A DNA stretch of 31,785 bases from Blastocladiella britannica. Lineage: Eukaryota > Blastocladiomycota > Blastocladiomycetes > Blastocladiales > Blastocladiaceae. The notes beneath the pieces were generated by a model. The model did no database searches. It saw only the letters and a list, made by a program, of their open reading frames with translations, and had not been told where the DNA came from. The position numbers were made by a program, and so were the translations under genes. Shown one piece after another: positions 29,867 through 31,785 of this stretch (positions are counted from its first letter, which is position 1; each line of letters starts with the position of its first letter). The DNA lies in assembly GCA_025349905.2 (NCBI GenBank), contig MU624684.1:1-31785 (forward strand), written 5' to 3'.

Positions 29867-31769
29867 ATGCACTTGAATACCCGGGCTCCTCGGAAGTCAC
29901 TCCACTTGACGCTGGCCGTCCTTGCACTTGTTTTCGCAACCTTGCTCATTTCAAAAGCCGCTGCGCTTCCCAAACCTTCTCCCACGCAATGTGGCATGTC
30001 ATTGGACCTGGGACAACTTTCCTATGGCGACAGCACTCCACTCCCTTCAGTGGTCGTAGACTTGAGTGCGGATGCCTGTGGAGCGGCTCCTACAGCAGTG
30101 ACCATCGACTTGAACAACAATGCCACTCCAGTGACATTCAATATCGACCCAAATCCGACTGTATCTGCGGTCGATAGTGCAGCTGCATCCGTGCAGTACG
30201 ATGCACAGGATCCCAGCGACACTTCCTCTGTTGCCACCGAGCCTGTTTCCAAGACTGTAGCTGATTCTTCCTCGACTGTGGTTGATGAGGCACCCACGTC
30301 GACGGCCACCGCTACTTCCACTTTGACCTCGGCTGTGCCGACTCAAACGCCCATTGCCGGTGCTCCCACTGCCCCCAACACGCCCAAATTGATTGCCTAC
30401 TACCAGGGGTACAAGGCGTACCAGGGATACAAGGTCGCTGATCTCCCGATCGAGGATCTTTCCCATGTCATTTACGTTCGTAATTTCCTGTCTTTTGTCA
30501 TTTCATTTGGATCACTGAATGAAGAATGATTTTGCAGGCCTTTGCAAAGGTCGAAAACGCACAAGCCGCTCTTTCGGACGCTTGGATCGACGCGCAGCAG
30601 CCCAATGCCGTCACTGACGCCCAGGGAAACCTGATCACCATTCTCGGTAACATTGCCATGCTCACCGACCCGCGCTCCCCCGTTCGCCGCCGGAACCCCA
30701 GCCTCAAGGTCGTCCTTTCGATTGGCGGCTGGACCGGATCCAAGGTACGTCATGTACTTCTCCATTCTTATACTTTCGCGAGACTGATTTTTATTGATCA
30801 ACAGGACTTTTCGACTATTGCTGCCTCCCCTGCCCTTCGTGCCACGTTTGCGCAGTCTGCCGCCGCGCTTGTCCAGCAGCACAACTTGGACGGCGTTGAT
30901 ATCGAGTACGGACTTGCCTTTTATTCCAAGTTTTTTTCATGTTTAACTTACTTTTTGCCTTCAAAAAGTTGGGAGTTCCCAGGAGAGCCTGGAGACACTG
31001 GTAACAAGTTTGATCCCAAGAACGACGGCACCAACTTTACGCGACTCCTCGCTGCCGTATCCAAGGCGCTGGCGGTGCTGCAGGTGTCCATGAACCGAAA
31101 GGATCCGTTCGAGATTTCGGTGGCCACTTCCGCGGCAGCCACCTACTATGCAAAGCTCGATGTACCTGGATTGGCCAAGTACTGCAGCCACGTGCTTGCC
31201 ATGACCTATGTATGCGTTCAATCTCTCCTTACGTCGCTGCCATTCGATTTACTCATTACATGTATATGCAGGACAAGACTGGATCGTGGTCGACCGTGAC
31301 GGGCCACCAAGCCGGCCAGTCGTACGTTTCCGGCGCCATTTCCGGGTACGCCATGGCCGGCCTACCTCTGGCGAAATTCGCGTTCGGCGTGCCCTATTAC
31401 TCGCGCGCGTTTGCCAACGTCCAGTTCTCGGGGTCCAAGTCGGTCGCCACTCCCGGCCTCAAGTTTGCGAATCTGCCTGCTCCTCCCGGCACCACCGAGG
31501 CCGGCGTGATTGAGTTTGACGACCTGGCCGCCCACTATGCGGTGGCCGGGTCCGGGTACACCCGCGTCCTCGACACAATTGACAAAGTGCCTGTTTTCTA
31601 CAACGTTGCCAAGGGCATCTGGATCACGGGCGAGGACGAAGAGTCGGCGTACTTGAAGGGCAAGCTTGCGCGGACGCGCGGGGTCGGGGCGGTGTTTGTG
31701 TGGGACCCGAGCATGGACCGGTCCAACCTTTTGACCAAGGCTCTTCGCAAGGGGTTGACCGGCCAATGA
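29867..31769 (+). CDS. Secreted GH18 chitinase 3 with Ser/Thr/Asp-rich N-terminal region
   Basis: Exons 29867-30475, 30538-30744, 30805-30905, 30969-31209 and 31272-31769 give 551 aa. An N-terminal hydrophobic segment (LTLAVLALVFATLLI) acts as a signal peptide ending near residue 34. Residues about 35-165 are Ser, Thr, Asp and Val-rich with two Cys, a likely glycosylated stalk unlike the one in chitinase 1. The barrel starts at PKLIAYYQGYKAYQGYK; VVLSIGGWTGSK is strand 3; LDGVDIDWEFPG supplies Asp304, Asp306 and the acid Glu308; AMTYDKTGSWS and AVFVWDPSMD follow. All catalytic residues are kept. No C-terminal binding module. Its introns match chitinase 1 at HVxY/AFA (phase 0) and in the Asp306 codon (phase 2). 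The stop at 31767-31769 is followed by a T run to the window end. Confidence 0.93.
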
Positions 31770-31770
31770 T

Positions 31771-31785
31771 TTTTTTTTTTTTTTT
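31771..31785. repeat. T run at the right window edge
   Basis: Fifteen T in a row directly after the chitinase 3 stop codon, reaching the end of the window. A similar T run follows the chitinase 2 stop at 28443-28456. They are probably part of the 3' untranslated regions. Confidence 0.6.

Noticed and set aside
1..31785. tRNA or rRNA genes
   Set aside because: I looked in the intergenic spacers for cloverleaf-like arms and conserved box sequences and found none I could support.

Overview
The window looks like nuclear DNA of an early-diverging, zoosporic fungus, most likely a blastocladiomycete or chytrid relative. The evidence is compact intron-rich genes (38 GT-AG introns, 37 of them 51-81 bp), GC-rich third codon positions, three fungal-type GH18 chitinases, a WC-2-like PAS/GATA regulator, a Msy-type EF-hand mechanosensitive channel, and a cyclic-nucleotide-binding K+ channel of a kind known from Blastocladiella. 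The genus is inference. Exon joins were worked out by hand from splice motifs, reading phase and family conservation.

Layout from left to right. 1-1010: a possible gene tail at the edge, then about 500 bp of foreign GC-rich DNA flanked by an 18-bp direct repeat, read as a dead non-LTR retrotransposon tail. 1011-2714 (+): CDC14 phosphatase. 2872-4723 (-): AMSH-type K63 deubiquitinase. 5229-5774 (+): succinate dehydrogenase anchor SDH4. 5868-6948 (-): mitochondrial EF-Ts. 7011-9337 (-): EF-hand MscS channel. 9475-12100 (+): cyclic-nucleotide-gated K+ channel, head to head with the MscS gene over 137 bp. 12135-15693 (-): RNA polymerase I second-largest subunit RPA135. 16156-19444 (+): WC-2-like PAS/GATA factor. 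19498-21102 (-): DUF676-type serine lipase with a membrane segment. 21611-23355 (-): chitinase 1. 23678-25495 (-): low-complexity protein of unknown function. 25848-26328 (+): small GSKIP-domain-like protein. 26553-28441 (+): chitinase 2, with a changed catalytic motif. 28587-29526 (-): BRICK1/CCDC53-type coiled coil followed by six evenly spaced polyproline blocks. 29867-31769 (+): chitinase 3.

Most of the window is housekeeping: cell-cycle exit, endosomal ubiquitin removal, respiration, mitochondrial translation, rRNA synthesis. Two parts are more specialised. The centre combines two ion channels with a probable shared promoter and, 4 kb on, a light-type transcription factor, which fits zoospore sensory biology. 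The right third is a local GH18 expansion of three paralogues, one with an altered active site, interleaved with an actin-nucleation-complex-like coiled-coil/polyproline protein. The strongest candidates for something undescribed are that protein and the divergent chitinase 2.
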